From NCBI GenBank assembly GCA_009756935.1, contig VZDP01000002.1:124001-188000 (forward strand): a stretch of 64,000 nt of DNA. Direction: 5' to 3'. The notes under the pieces were generated by a model that saw nothing but the letters and a program-made list of their open reading frames with translations, had not been told where the DNA came from and did not search any database. The position numbers were made by a program, and so were the translations under genes. Positions 53,433 to 64,000 of the stretch are shown here, one piece after another. Every line of letters begins with the position of its first letter. Position 1 is the stretch's first letter. This DNA comes from Mesomycoplasma ovipneumoniae (GTDB lineage: Bacteria > Bacillota_I > Bacilli_A > Mycoplasmatales > Metamycoplasmataceae).

Positions 53433-56243
53433 ATGAAAAAACTTTTTATCGGTTCAGTACTTAGTGTTTTTAGCACGGCAGTTTTTGTTTCATGTTCAAT
53501 TCAGCCCGCTTGAGAAAGGCAAGAATGAATTACGACTGTTAATTCTGACACTTCGGCTCCTGGTGCTTTTAAAACTTGAACTAACACTTTTACCTCGCCT
53601 TCAGTCCCTAGTTCGTATTATACAGCTTCTTATTTAGTCCAAACTGTTTATGAAAATAGCGTTGAGATCAAACAAGATGGAATTAGTGATGAATCAAAAG
53701 AAAAACAAGACAAAAGTTTCAATTATTCTATTACAAAGCCAACATATAGTTATGAGTCTTTTGTTAATGCCGCCGCGATTGTAGTACGAAAAAAAGACGG
53801 CAGCGAGCTAGTTTTTGACAGTGATGCTCATGAAAAAGGTTATCTTGAGCCTGGTCAGACAACCAATTCACTTGTTATTAAATTAAAGTCAGACCAAAAA
53901 AATTCAATTAATTCTGACTTTTTTGTTCAAGCACTTGATGAGGCTGAATCAATTCATTTTTTCTTAAAAAATGATGTAAAATGAGTAGACTATCAAGGCA
54001 ATCCGACGCAATATACGCTAAAACCTGAGGATTATTACTACGGATTTAAAGCCCAAAGACTCTCAGATCCAGAATATCGGGCAAGTGTTGGCGGAAGCAA
54101 AAAAATTGACGAAGAAGCTCAGAAAAAAATTCCTAATTTTGATCCAAAGTCAACATATTTTACAAATACTGTTATTAACTGGTATTTATTAGATCTTTTT
54201 GGACTAGATTTGGCTGATTTGGACGATGAAAACAAATATATTGAACAATACAAAGGCAAAAACGCTAATTTTCAAGGACAAAAATCGGTAAGTTTTTACA
54301 AAGGAGCTTCAAAAGAAAAAGTATTTTTTAACGGATTTTACCAAAAGTCAATACTTGGAGCGATGATTTTCCCGGCGCCTTCTGAATTTATCGACAAACG
54401 CAACAGCGAAATTCAAACTATAAAAGACGGTAAACCATCAGGCCGTTTTGGCGAAACTGGTGAGGCACTTAAATATGGAGCCTACTGGTATGGCGAAGAT
54501 TTCCGTAAAGATCAGCTTTTTGTCTCACCATATACCCAAATTAGTCAGGAAACTCATCGGGAAACTTGGAAAATCAATAAATATTACCCACGAACTGGCT
54601 GAAAAGAGCAATTACCTTATGTTTTTAATAAAATTACGACTCTTTATTCTAAATATAGCAGTCCTTCGGCTTTTGAAAATGCAAAATTCAACTCTTATCG
54701 CGAACAGACACTATTGGCTACCAGTTTTGATCAGCTAAATGATTCAATTAAAAATTTAGTCTCAAGTGATCAAGAAAAATATGGTTGAAAACTCAAAAAA
54801 GCAGAAGATAAAGACGAATTGCACAAATGATATTATTCTGTGCTTGTCCCAGGTTCGCTAAAACAAGAATTTAGACCGGAAGTTGGCGTGGCTTTTGATG
54901 AAAAATACTATGGATTCAATGATAATTTTGCAAAATTAAATTTTGGCGTTTCACTTGCTGATATTGCAAAAGGAAATGCCAAAATTGTTGAAAATCTCAT
55001 TTCAGGTCCAAGTCTTGAATTTCGGCAAATAATTGCAAATGCCTGAAATTTATACACAACAGCCCAGTCAATTTCTAACTCAAGTTTGGCTTGATACAAT
55101 TTTGTTTCTGCTGACAACAAAATTACCTCAAAGCCAGATTCAAAAACACCCCGCGATTTTTACCAAGAAGCTAACACAATTAAACTCGTTGATCAAACAG
55201 GGGAAATATATTATACCAAAACTCCTGAAGATGAGAAGAAAAAAAATTTTGAAAATGTCAATGATGCCGCAAAACAGTTCCAGGCGCCTCAATTTGAAGT
55301 GCTAAAAGCACGCATGAAAGCCCTACTTGATGATTTTTATGCCAAAAATAACATCCCTGCTGACCAAAAAGTTGAATGAACTAACCACAGTTTTTATGTA
55401 AATTCTTCCAACAAGCAAATTGCCGCAATAAATAGCGGTGTAAAAGCGATAATGGATCTTGATCCGCGGCTAAAAATTAAGGTAGTTTGGCCAGTGACAG
55501 ACAGAACTCGCCGTTTAAATTATTTACTAACACGAACTGGCGGGCTTGATTTTGGCGGTTGGCATTATGATTATGACGGAATTGGCACAGTTTTAGATGG
55601 TAAAATTCAGCGAAATGGTGTGGGTTATGCAATGCTCTCAGCTATTTATGCCCTAGGTCCAGAGTCCAAAATTGCAAAATCTTACCCACATATTTATCGT
55701 TATGCTCTTGCTGTTAAAGATTTTTTTGACAAATTTGCAAAAAAAGGCTACATAAGAGAATTTAAAGACTGAAAAGATGCGCCAAATTCACCAGATTTTG
55801 GCGCAACCGATCAGCATTTGGCTCCTGATCTTACTTATTTTTTCACTGGTGAAGTCAAAGAAGGTCCAGATCCAAAAGATGCAACTAAAAAAGTTATGAA
55901 ATACAAGACTTTTGTTGACCAAATTAATGAACAAAAAGACGACAAAAACAAGGTTTCTTTTGATTTTAGCGCCCAGTCAGCAATTTTTAACCTGTCCTAC
56001 CAAGAAGAAAATTCTGACGAAGAACTGATTAAATTAAGTGCAGAATTAACCTCACTTTTAGGATTTGGACTTAATGATCTTTTGAATGTCGCATCCTCAA
56101 CTCCATATGCATTTTTAGAAAATCCAAATATTTCAATTCCATATTCAAACAATACCTATTCAGGTTTTGTTCCGCCGGACATGATCACAATTAAGCCACT
56201 CAAAGAAAAATTCCAAAACCTTAATAAAAAAGGAACAAATTAA
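53433..56243 (+). CDS. oppA: Oligopeptide ABC transporter substrate-binding lipoprotein OppA
   Basis: 936 residues. Lipobox FVSC (Cys ~21), then a large SBP_bac_5-type protein, with FFLKNDVKWVDYQGNPTQYT near 165 and GVGYAMLSAIYALGP late. Length and composition fit the mycoplasma OppA. GGAGGG 3-8 bp upstream of ATG 53433. First gene of oppABCDF. It contains several TGA-Trp codons, all in frame. Confidence 0.88.
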
Positions 56244-56245
56244 AA

Positions 56246-57292
56246 ATGATATTAAAATATTCTCTCAAACGGTTAGGACTTGCGCTTTTAACTTTTGTGG
56301 CAATTTATATTTTAGTTTTTGTTTTACTTGCTAATTTTTCGCCTGATCCTTTTGGTGATGTTATTGACAAAGGTGCAAAAGGTTCTGACCAGGCCAAAAA
56401 AATCGCTGATTTACACGCAAAATATTATTTTGACCAGCCGACTCTGACAAGACTAGCTTATTATACGGCCGATATTTTTCAAGGAAACTTTGGTGCCCGT
56501 TTTAAAACTGGTGAAGATGGAAAAATTCCTGAATTATTTTTTATGCCACTGCGCTATACAATTTTAGTGTCTTTGCCTTCTTTTTTAATAAGTAGCACTT
56601 TAGGACTAGTTCTTGGAACAATTGCTGCTTACCGGCGTGATCGACTTGAAGATGCGGCAATTTCGGGAATTTCAACTTTTTTTGTTGCAATTCCTTCGTT
56701 TGTCCTAGCGCCTTTTGTTGTTTTAATTGCAATTAAAATTGGACTTCCTTTTGAATTTAAAGATGCCGAAACCTACGGGAGTCTAACGTCATTTGCCTCA
56801 CTTTTGCCGCCAATTTTTGTCTTTACGATTACTTCAATTGCCGGCTATGTTTTTTTAGTTCGCAACCAAGTTATTAGTGTGCTGTCGTCTGAATACATTT
56901 TGATTGCAAAAGCAAAAGGCCTTTCAAAACTAGACATTTTTTTCAAATATGTCCTAAAAAACGCAGCAATTCCGCTTGTAAGATCTTTGATTTTTTCTTA
57001 TATTATTCTCCTTTCAGGTTCAATTGTGCTCGAGCAGTTCTTCAGAATTCCTGGTAGTTCGACTATTTTGGTTAGTGCTGCCTTTGATGGTGAGATTAAT
57101 ATTTCAATGTTTTCAATTATTTTCTTTACTTCACTTTCATTAGTTGTTGATATTATTGGTGATTTAAGTTATGTTTTTATGGATCCGCGAATTTCTTTTG
57201 GTCAGGATTCACCAGTAAGTTACTGAGCGCGAATTAAAAATTGAAAAGCACGTAATTATCGACCTGCGGAGGAAAAAAATGCTCGATCCTAA
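56246..57292 (+). CDS. oppB: Oligopeptide ABC transporter permease OppB
   Basis: 348 residues, six membrane segments, N-terminal KYSLKRLGLALLTFVAIYIL and the permease loop LIAKAKGLSKLDIFFKYVLK. Starts 2 bp after oppA. In code 4 it runs past TGA at 57224 to TAA 57290-57292, overlapping oppC by 14 bp. Confidence 0.93.
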
Positions 57293-58436
57293 AGAATTTA
57301 ACCAAAAATATAATCTCAAAGAAAACCAGATAAAACTCCTTAAATTAGCCAGTTTTTCGGAAAAAAACTACCAAGTAACAGGAAAAATTGTTGAACTCTG
57401 AAAAGATACAGTCCAAAAATTTTTTAAGTCAAAAATCTCACTTATTTCCACACTTTTATTTCTTAGTGTTTTAATTATTGCGATTTTTACAATAATTTTT
57501 AGTCCGTATAGTGTCAATAAGCCAATTTCAAATGCCGATCCTTCGCTAGTTTATGAACAGCTGCCAAGCACTTTAGGGACAATAAAAACAACAATTTCAA
57601 CGGATATTCTTGAAAAAATCCGGGCAATTGAAGTTGAAAAAAATATCACTCTTATCCAAGGTTCGACAAAAGAATTATTCCCTAACCGTTGAGAAATTAA
57701 CGTCAATCCTTATCAAGTTATGAGCGCCCTTGAAAATGGTAAAAATTTTATTTCACTAGTTGGAACTGACCAATTTGGGCGAGATATTTGACTTAGAACT
57801 TGACAAGGAACTCTGAATGCACTTGGAATTTCAGTACTTATTGCTTTAATTCAATTTTTAATCGGAATTGTACTAGGAACTTACCTTGGTTATCACATTG
57901 GAAGCTGAATTGACAATATTGTCCTTAGAATTATTGACATTTTTGGCGCAATTCCTTGAATTATAATCTTTATTATTTTCATTGCAATCTGAGGACCCTA
58001 TACAATCACAATTATTGTTCTTTTATCTCTTACAGGCTGGACAATTCCAACTTATCAAGCCCGTTCTTATACTGTTATTGTCAAAGACGAAGAGTATATT
58101 TATGCCGCAAAAGTAATTGGCGCTTCAAAATTCAGACAAATTTATTCACACATTTTGCCAAATATTCTCGGAAAATTACTCTCAACTTTTATTGCAAGTA
58201 TTTTTTCATCAATTTCAACAATCGCATCACTTGCTTTCCTTGGATTTTTACAAGAAGGACCAGAGTCATCCGCAAATTTAGGACTAATTATTAACTCTTC
58301 AGTTCCGCTGGCTGACAAAAATCCAATTGCACTGCTTTTACCTTCAATGGTTTTGGTTGCCTTAGCAGTTACAAGTCGATTTATTGCCAACGGAATTCAT
58401 GATGCACTTGACCCTCGTGTTGGAGGTAGAAAATAA
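57279..58436 (+). CDS. oppC: Oligopeptide ABC transporter permease OppC
   Basis: 385 residues. N-terminal cytoplasmic stretch, a membrane segment, GTDQFGRDIWLRTWQGT (the characteristic OppC/DppC block) and the coupling loop YAAKVIGASKFRQIYSHILP. ATG 57279 has GAGGAA upstream and overlaps oppB. Confidence 0.93.
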
Positions 58437-59475
58437 TGAAAAAAAACGTATTTTAGACGTAAAAAATCTTCGTGTTAGTTTCAAAACCGGCAAAAAACAG
58501 TATCTTGAAGTGATCAGAGGCATTGATCTTAGCGTCTATTCGGGTCAAATTGTTGCCTTTGTTGGCGAGTCAGGTTCAGGAAAGTCTGTCTGCTCAAGAT
58601 CACTTTTAGGAATCAATAACTTTGCAAAAACTACTGCTACAAAAATGGAAATTGACGGTGTTGATGTCGCAAATTTCAAAAAAGACTATCAGTGACGCCA
58701 AATTCGTGGTCACAAAATTGGCTATATTCCTCAAGACCCCTTGGTTGCCCTAAATCCAACTCGGACAATCGGCAAACAATTGCTCGACGGACTCAAAAAC
58801 GACAAGCGCTTTAAAAATAAACAAGAAAAAATTGACTTTTTAATTAAGCTGCTTGAGTCTTTTGGACTTGAAAATGCAAAAGACCGCTTTTATTCTTATC
58901 CGCATACCTTATCTGGCGGAATGAAACAACGGGTAGTAATTGCAATGGTAGTCGCCGCTCAGCCTTCAATTATTATTGCTGATGAGCCAACCACGGCCCT
59001 TGATCCAACAGTTCAGTCATCTGTTTTAGCACTTTTAGATAAAATTCGCCATCAATATAAAGTTTCAATTATTTTTATTTCCCATAATATTTCAATAGTT
59101 GCGAAATTTTGTGACTATATTTATGTAATGTATGCTGGTCGGGTTGTTGAAAAAGGAACTCGCCAAGATATTTTTACAAACCCAAAACACCCTTATACCT
59201 GAGCGCTAATTTCGGCAATTCCTGAGGGTTCAAAAAAAGAAGAACTCTATACAATTAGTGGATCTCCGCCTGATTTAAGACACCTAACAGCCGGAGATCC
59301 TTTTGCACCCCGAAATGAATATGCTTTGCAACTTGATTTTGAAAAAGAGCCACCACTTATTAAAATTTCTGAAAGCCACTATGCCGCCACTTGACTTTTA
59401 CATCCTCAAGCGCCAAAAGTTGAACTAAATCCTGAATTAAAAATGAGAATAAAATTATTTAAAGAAGTATTATAA
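58417..59475 (+). CDS. oppD: Oligopeptide ABC transporter ATPase OppD (start uncertain)
   Basis: 352 residues in the conserved frame: VRG...GQIVAFVGESGSGKS (Walker A), IGYIPQDPLVALNP (Q-loop), [22 protein letters not shown] (Walker B), FISHN (H-loop), and HPYTWALISAIPEG. There is no good ATG in frame: the ATG at 58436, ideally placed 8 bp after GGAGGT, opens another frame because of A8 and stops after 6 codons. With 9 A the ATG would read MKKKRILDVKNL. The start given is the in-frame GTG 58417. Either the A-tract varies, slippage occurs, or a non-ATG start is used. Confidence 0.82.
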
Positions 59476-61805
59476 TGGAAATTGCATTACAGACAAAAAA
59501 ATTAGAAAAATATTTTATAAACAAATTTGCAACCGTCAAAGCTGTTGATGGAATTAATTTATTGTTAAAAAAAGGCCAGATTTTAGGCATAATTGGCGAG
59601 TCAGGTTCAGGAAAAACCACAATTGGTCGCTGTCTTGTTCGGCTTTATGAAAACTTTGGTGGTCAAGTTCAACTTTTGGGTCAAATTATTTCCGGTAAAA
59701 AACTCTCGCGCAAACAAAACCTGTTTTTACGAAAAAACATGCAAATGATTTTTCAAGATCCTTTTTCTTCACTTAATAAGCAAAAAAATATTTACTCAAT
59801 TTTAAAAGAAACACTCGTAATTAACGGCATAATTAAATCCAAAATGAAAGATATTTTTCTTGACTGAAATGATTTAATTTTTCACTTTAAGCGAACTCTT
59901 GAAAAAAAATACCTTGAAATTGAGCTTTTAATGCTCCAAGGCCAAAATCACGAAATGGAGCAATTTTTTGCCTACTGACAAGAGCAAATCAAACTAATTG
60001 AAAATGAACTTGAAAAATTTAGTCCAGAAAGTGGCAATCAAAATTTAAATAACGAATTTTTTGGCCAATATTTGCTTTATTTTGAACGCAAACAAAAACT
60101 TTTGGCAAGCATTTATAACTTAGCTTACGAAAATGTGGCCAAATTACACGATTATTTTTACGAAATTCAAAAAATTTACCGTAAAAAAGAGCAGGCAAAA
60201 GTCGAGGCCGAATATCGCCAGGCACTAAAAGATGTTGAAGATCTAAGATCACTAATTAAGTCCCAAAAGTCATTTTTCAAAAAAACACTCAATGAATCAG
60301 GGATTAATTTAAAAAAAGAGGCCAGTCAAGAGCTCTTTAAATTCACAAATCAAAACAACTTAGTCTCATCTTATATTGCCGAATTTTTCTACGAGTACAA
60401 AATTGCAAATAATAACGCCCTAACTTCAAGGGATTTGCAAAAATATTCTTTTTATAAAAAACAGGCAATAATTAACCGTCAAATTAGCAAGTTTTTAGCT
60501 CATCACGCCCGAAAAATCTGAGAAAAAAATTTATTTTCCTTTTTGGAAATCAGCCAAATTGAGCAAATTATTGAAATTTTGAATAATTTCAAAAAAACGA
60601 TGTCAGAAACTTATAAAAACGTAATTTTTGACAAAACTAATGCCAAAAATTACATGAGCACAAAAGATTTTCGTGCTAAAATTTCTGAGCATCTTTTGAA
60701 AATTCAGTTAAATAGCTTCCTTGAAAGTGCAAGGAAAAATAAACAAATTTTTGTTCAAAAAGTCAACTTTAGAACAAAATATCTCCAATTTAAAAATATT
60801 TACACTGTTAATAAACAAAGAACAAATTCCAGCACTGAAAATATTGAAAAACTTGCAAAATTAGAAGAAATTTTGGCCAAAAAACAAGTCGAATATGATA
60901 CAATTAAAAACGAATTTATTCAAAATTACAACAACTGACTTAGCGAGCAAATCAAAGAAATAAACTTTCAAAAACAGGCTCAGACTGATTTTTTTAGCAA
61001 AATTTCGCTCTTAGAGAAAAAAGTTCTTGCAATTCACCAAAAATTTATTGAAAAAATTAAATCTACTGGTCAATTCAGCGACCAAATTAGGAACATAGAC
61101 AACCGTTTTAATGAAAAAATTGCCATAATTAAGACGCTTAATGTTGAAAAAATCAACATTAGGAATGTTTATAAAAACATTCAACTTTTTTATGGAATCA
61201 AAAAAGCGCCTTCATTTTTCTTACTAAAGCGCTCAATTAAGAAATTTATTCTCAGCGAACTAATCTATGAAGCACTTGAAAATGTTGGACTTTTACGCTC
61301 ATTTGCCTACCGTTATCCGCACGAGTTTTCTGGTGGTCAGCGTCAGCGGATTGCAATTGCCCGGGCTTTAATAGTTGAGCCAAAAGTTATAATTGCTGAT
61401 GAGCCAATTGCTTCACTTGACATTTCAATTCAGGCACAAATTATTAACTTGTTAAAAAAATTAGTTAAAGAAAAAAATCTTTCCTTAATTTTTATAGCCC
61501 ACGATCTTTCTGTTGTTGAATATCTCGCTGATGAAGTTTTAATTATGCATGCTGGCAAAATTGTCGAAAAAGGTAAAACTGACGAAATTTTCCAAAATCC
61601 AACTCATCCTTATACAATTAATTTATTAAATTCAATTCCGAAAATTTCAAACGCGCATATTCCGTTTAGCCCAATTTTATTTAATAATGTTTATCTTGAA
61701 GAACAAAAATTCCCTAATGTTATTGAAGAATTAAAACTAACCCAAAACCATTTTGTCTATGGCACAAAAAAACAACTTGATAGCTGAACTTTGAAAAAAA
61801 GTTAA
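59475..61805 (+). CDS. oppF: Oligopeptide ABC transporter ATPase OppF with a giant insertion
   Basis: 776 residues. Walker A GESGSGKTT (~40-48), Q-loop MIFQDPFSSLN (~97-107), then ~510 residues instead of the usual ~45 before the signature FSGGQRQR (~618), Walker B VIIADEPIASLD and H-loop FIAHDLSV. The insertion is charged, helical and coiled-coil-like (KKEQAKVEAEYRQALKDVED), without recognised domain. Such long OppF insertions occur in this mycoplasma group. It shares one base with the oppD stop and ends the operon. Confidence 0.9.
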
Positions 61806-61857
61806 AACTAACCAAAAATAAGTGATTTTTAGTCTAAAAATTTAAAATCTAAACTTT
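61801..61857. repeat. Direct repeat behind oppF, copy 1
   Basis: GTTAAAACTAACCAAAAATA... TTTTTAGTCTAAAAATTTAA; repeated almost exactly at 62453-62509. Copy 1 covers the oppF stop codon. Confidence 0.75.
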
Positions 61858-61965
61858 GGCAATATTATCTTTGATCCTTTTGATCTTAAAAAAACCCGCG
61901 ACCGTAATTTACTAACAGTGCTTTTGGAAAAATCTTCAAAGAATTCAACATTCACAAAAAAGTAA
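61852..61965 (+). pseudogene. Coding-like remnant behind oppF
   Basis: Open frame without start codon ending TAA 61965, encoding NFGNIIFDPFDLKKTRDRNL and then TVLLEKSSKN. Codon choice and lack of A/T monotony look protein-coding, so it may be the lost C terminus of another gene. Family not recognised. Confidence 0.35.
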
Positions 61966-62000
61966 GCTTAAATAAACAGATTAATCAAACAAATAAATTA

Positions 62001-62030
62001 CCCCTTGAGTTTTAACCAAGGGGATTTTTA
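62001..62030 (+). terminator. Terminator of the opp operon
   Basis: Stem CCCCTTG (62001-62007) and CAAGGGG (62017-62023) with a 9-nt loop and ATTTTTATT after it. Confidence 0.85.
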
Positions 62031-62052
62031 TTATTTTAAAATTAACCCTTTG

Positions 62053-62098
62053 AAAAAAAAAAAAAAATGTTTGGTCTAAGAAAAAAATATGTTATAAT
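62053..62098 (+). promoter_or_regulatory. Strong orphan promoter with upstream A15 tract
   Basis: A15 at 62053-62067, TTGGTC at 62071-62076, 16-bp spacer, then TGTTATAAT (extended -10, TATAAT 62093-62098). The only nearby start is a 7-codon ORF; pdhC begins ~570 bp downstream. The region 62178-62671 has no gene. Confidence 0.6.
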
Positions 62099-62153
62099 AA
62101 ACAACACTAAGAATGAATTGATAAATTGATATTGAATTAGGGAGGATTTGATT

Positions 62154-62177
62154 ATGTTTTTAGTCTGAAAAAATTAA
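62154..62177 (+). CDS. Tiny ORF, 7 codons, with a strong ribosome binding site
   Basis: ATG 62154 preceded by GGGAGGA (62140-62146), sequence MFLVWKN, TAA 62175-62177. Too short to judge as a gene. It could be a leader peptide for a long 5' region of pdhCD, or chance. Confidence 0.3.
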
Positions 62178-62452
62178 ATATTGCGAATTATCCATTATAT
62201 TTTTAAATATGATGGAATGCCTTAAATTTACCCGTTTAGAAATCTTCAAATTTAGGGCTTTTGGTTATTGTTCTTTCAAAACTTCATATGTTTTTTTATG
62301 CTCGCTGCAAATAAAAACGAGTTTTCTATTTGCATTGAGTTTAAATAGTAGATGTATTTTTTCATGATTTTGTTATTTTGTCCATAAATTGATTTTTGTG
62401 AGTGTTTTAGCTAAAAAAGGTAGTTTAAATATTTCATAATTTTGCTTTTTAA

Positions 62453-62509
62453 GTTAAAACTAGCCAAAACAAGTAATTTTTAGTCTAAAAATTTAAAATA
62501 CTAAACTTT
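62453..62509. repeat. Direct repeat, copy 2
   Basis: GTTAAAACTAGCCAAAACAA... TTTTTAGTCTAAAAATTTAA; same as 61801-61857 with a few changes. Confidence 0.75.
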
Positions 62510-62671
62510 TTTGTTAATAAAAAACTTTTATGCTGGAAAATTTGAAAAAATTCTTTTTTTTGCCAATTTTTAATGTATAATTAATTGTTGTATTTTTAAT
62601 TAAGTATCTTTATTTTTTTATCTAGACAACCCGAAAATCTTTATATTTTAAATTATTAGTTTGGAAATTAT

Positions 62672-63601
62672 ATGTCAAAAATTTTAGCAACCCCAAAAGC
62701 AAGAGCGATGGCTAAGCAAGCAAATATCGATCTTGCTGACCTTAAAATTGAAGGACGAAAAATTGAGTCATCCGATGTTGAGAATTATCTAAATTCTCTA
62801 AAATCTTCGCCTGCTCCTGCAGTCGAAGCTCCAAAAGTTGAGGCTCCTACTCCAAAAACCCAACCAGCCTCAACAACCACAGTAAGTCCAACATCAAAAC
62901 TAGATGGAAGACGCGAAAAAATTGCTCCAATCCGTAAAGCGATTGCAAGAGCAATGACAAATTCATGAAATTCTGTGGCTTACGTTAATTTAGTAAACCA
63001 AATTGACGTAACAGATCTTTGAAAACTTCGTAAATCTGTTTTAGAATCAGTGCAAAAAACAACTGGGATAAAACTAACATTTTTAGCTTTTATTGCAAAA
63101 GCAATTTTAATAGCGCTTAGTGAATTCCCAATTATTGCTGCAAAATACGACGAAGCTGCAAATGAAATTGTCTATCCTGATACTATAAACTTAGGTTTGG
63201 CCGTTGATACTGAAGCTGGTCTTATGGTTCCAGTAATAAAAAATGCCCAAACTCTTTCAATCGTTGAAATTGCTAGTGAAATTGTTCGACTAGCCAAAGC
63301 AGCTCGTGAGCGTAAAATCAAACCAAGCGAAATGCAAGGCGGATCATTCACTATTACTAATTATGGATCTGTTGGTTCTCTTTATGGTGTTCCGGTAATT
63401 AACTATCCAGAACTAGCAATTGCTGGAGTTGGTGCAATTATTGATTCAGCCGAAGTTAAAGACGGACAAATTGTTGCAGCCAAAATTATGCACCTAACAG
63501 TTGCAGCCGATCACCGTTGAATTGATGGAGCTACAATTGGTCGTTTTGCCGCAAGAGTTAAAGAATTATTAGAAAAACCAGAAATTTTAGGAATTTTATA
63601 A
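62672..63601 (+). CDS. pdhC: Pyruvate dehydrogenase E2, dihydrolipoamide acetyltransferase
   Basis: 309 residues. Starts with the peripheral subunit-binding (E3-binding) domain (ATPKARAMAKQANIDLADLK), a Pro/Ala linker (SSPAPAVEAPKVEAPTPKTQ) and the catalytic domain with KLTFLAFIAKAILIALSEFP and the active-site HRWIDGATIGRF. The usual N-terminal lipoyl domain is absent; it is found instead on the next protein. One TGA-Trp is in the active-site motif. Overlaps the pdhD start by 1 bp. Confidence 0.93.
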
Positions 63602-64000
63602 TGTATAAATTTAAATTTGCTGACATTGGAGAAGGGCTCCATGAAGGAGTAGTCGCCCAAATTTACAAAAAAGAAGGCGACCAAGTTAATGAAGGTGATT
63701 CGTTGTTTTCAGTTGAAACTGACAAAATTACCGCTGACATACCTTCGCCAAAATCCGGAAAAATTGTTAAAGTTTTAATGGCTGAAGGTGACACAATTCA
63801 CGTTGGTCAAGAAATTTATTATATTGATGATGGATCAGGTGATAGCGATGTTGCCGAAGTTAAAACTGAAGAGAAAAAGGAAGAAGAAGCAAGCGGAGCA
63901 AGTGTTGTTGGTGAAGTAAAAGTAAGCAATGATCTTTTAAGTTTTGATTTTGGTCCAAAAAAATCAACAGCAAAACCAGCTAAAACTCCTGCCCCAAAAG
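63601..64000 (+). CDS. pdhD: Dihydrolipoamide dehydrogenase (E3) with N-terminal lipoyl domain, 3' end cut
   Basis: First 133 residues are visible. Residues 1-80 are a lipoyl domain (FKFADIGEGLHEGVV, with the lipoylated Lys in VETDKITADIPS), followed by a charged linker. The enzyme part lies beyond the window. Order after pdhC and the extra lipoyl domain match mycoplasma PdhD; a second E2-like protein remains possible until the rest is seen. Confidence 0.8.
   Translation, partial: MYKFKFADIGEGLHEGVVAQIYKKEGDQVNEGDSLFSVETDKITADIPSPKSGKIVKVLMAEGDTIHVGQEIYYIDDGSGDSDVAEVKTEEKKEEEASGASVVGEVKVSNDLLSFDFGPKKSTAKPAKTPAPK

Noticed and set aside
62100..62670. tmRNA, RNase P RNA or SRP RNA
   Set aside because: No tmRNA tag frame with CCA end, no RNase P core motifs and no SRP Alu or GNAR-loop signature could be recognised.
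1..64000. CRISPR array, prophage or integrative element
   Set aside because: No regularly spaced repeats, phage structural genes, integrase or conjugation genes were found.
1..64000. Many apparent gene breaks at TGA
   Set aside because: All conserved genes are restored by reading TGA as Trp, so these are not frameshifts or pseudogenes.

Overview
The window is a Mollicutes chromosome segment, most likely Mesomycoplasma (the Mycoplasma hyopneumoniae / ovipneumoniae / dispar / flocculare group). TGA is read as tryptophan throughout: conserved proteins such as PheT, PyrG, TopA, PolC and the Opp and Pot transporters are only open under genetic code 4. The DNA is very AT-rich, lipoproteins carry mycoplasma-type lipoboxes, and the gene content (potABCD, an oppABCDF operon with a giant OppF, PdhC without a lipoyl domain, IS3, IS30 and IS256 elements) fits that group. 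Species was not determined.

Layout. 1-6180: pheT (5' cut), rpmF, five tRNAs (Asn, Glu, Val, Thr, Leu), truB, a Cof-type HAD phosphatase, ribF, and a convergent RpiR regulator that shares a terminator with ribF. 6357-9191: an accessory patch with a broken IS3-type transposase, an unknown 142-aa gene and a broken IS256 copy. 9268-14900: the most striking region, a minus-strand operon that reads as a class III (LanKC-type) lanthipeptide locus: a 47-aa precursor peptide, a three-domain lyase/kinase/cyclase-like synthetase, and two overlapping ABC exporters. 15306-21520: housekeeping genes pyrG, pgsA, a membrane protein, topA, rplS, trmD and rpsP. 21784-26098: a second IS256 copy and three membrane or secreted proteins of unknown role. 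26364-33487: an S1-domain protein, polC, cdsA, frr and pyrH. 33643-36409: a secreted subtilase-like protein, tsaB and a leucine-rich lipoprotein. 36474-41172: potDCBA. 41173-42066: a gene-poor stretch with repeats and decayed copies. 42067-48452: a CUT1-type sugar or glycerol-phosphate ABC transporter, with a YigZ-family fusion and a divergent binding lipoprotein. 48545-52990: an IS30 element, then a restriction-modification pair (SssI-like C5 methyltransferase plus HNH nuclease) between IS-like repeats. The methyltransferase holds a (TC)10 tract that puts it out of frame, a phase-variable switch shown OFF. 53211-61805: the opp operon, preceded by a leader ORF and two mutually exclusive hairpins that look like a transcription attenuator. 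61806-62671: a long non-coding stretch with a terminator and a strong orphan promoter. 62672-64000: pdhC and the start of pdhD.

How the genes work together. In the lanthipeptide locus one promoter drives the precursor first, a perfect 11-bp hairpin separates it from the synthetase, and the exporters follow with coupled starts. In the opp operon the attenuator sits directly on the oppA ribosome binding site. IS remnants flank both the lanthipeptide and restriction-modification loci, consistent with horizontal gain. No CRISPR array, rRNA or prophage was seen.
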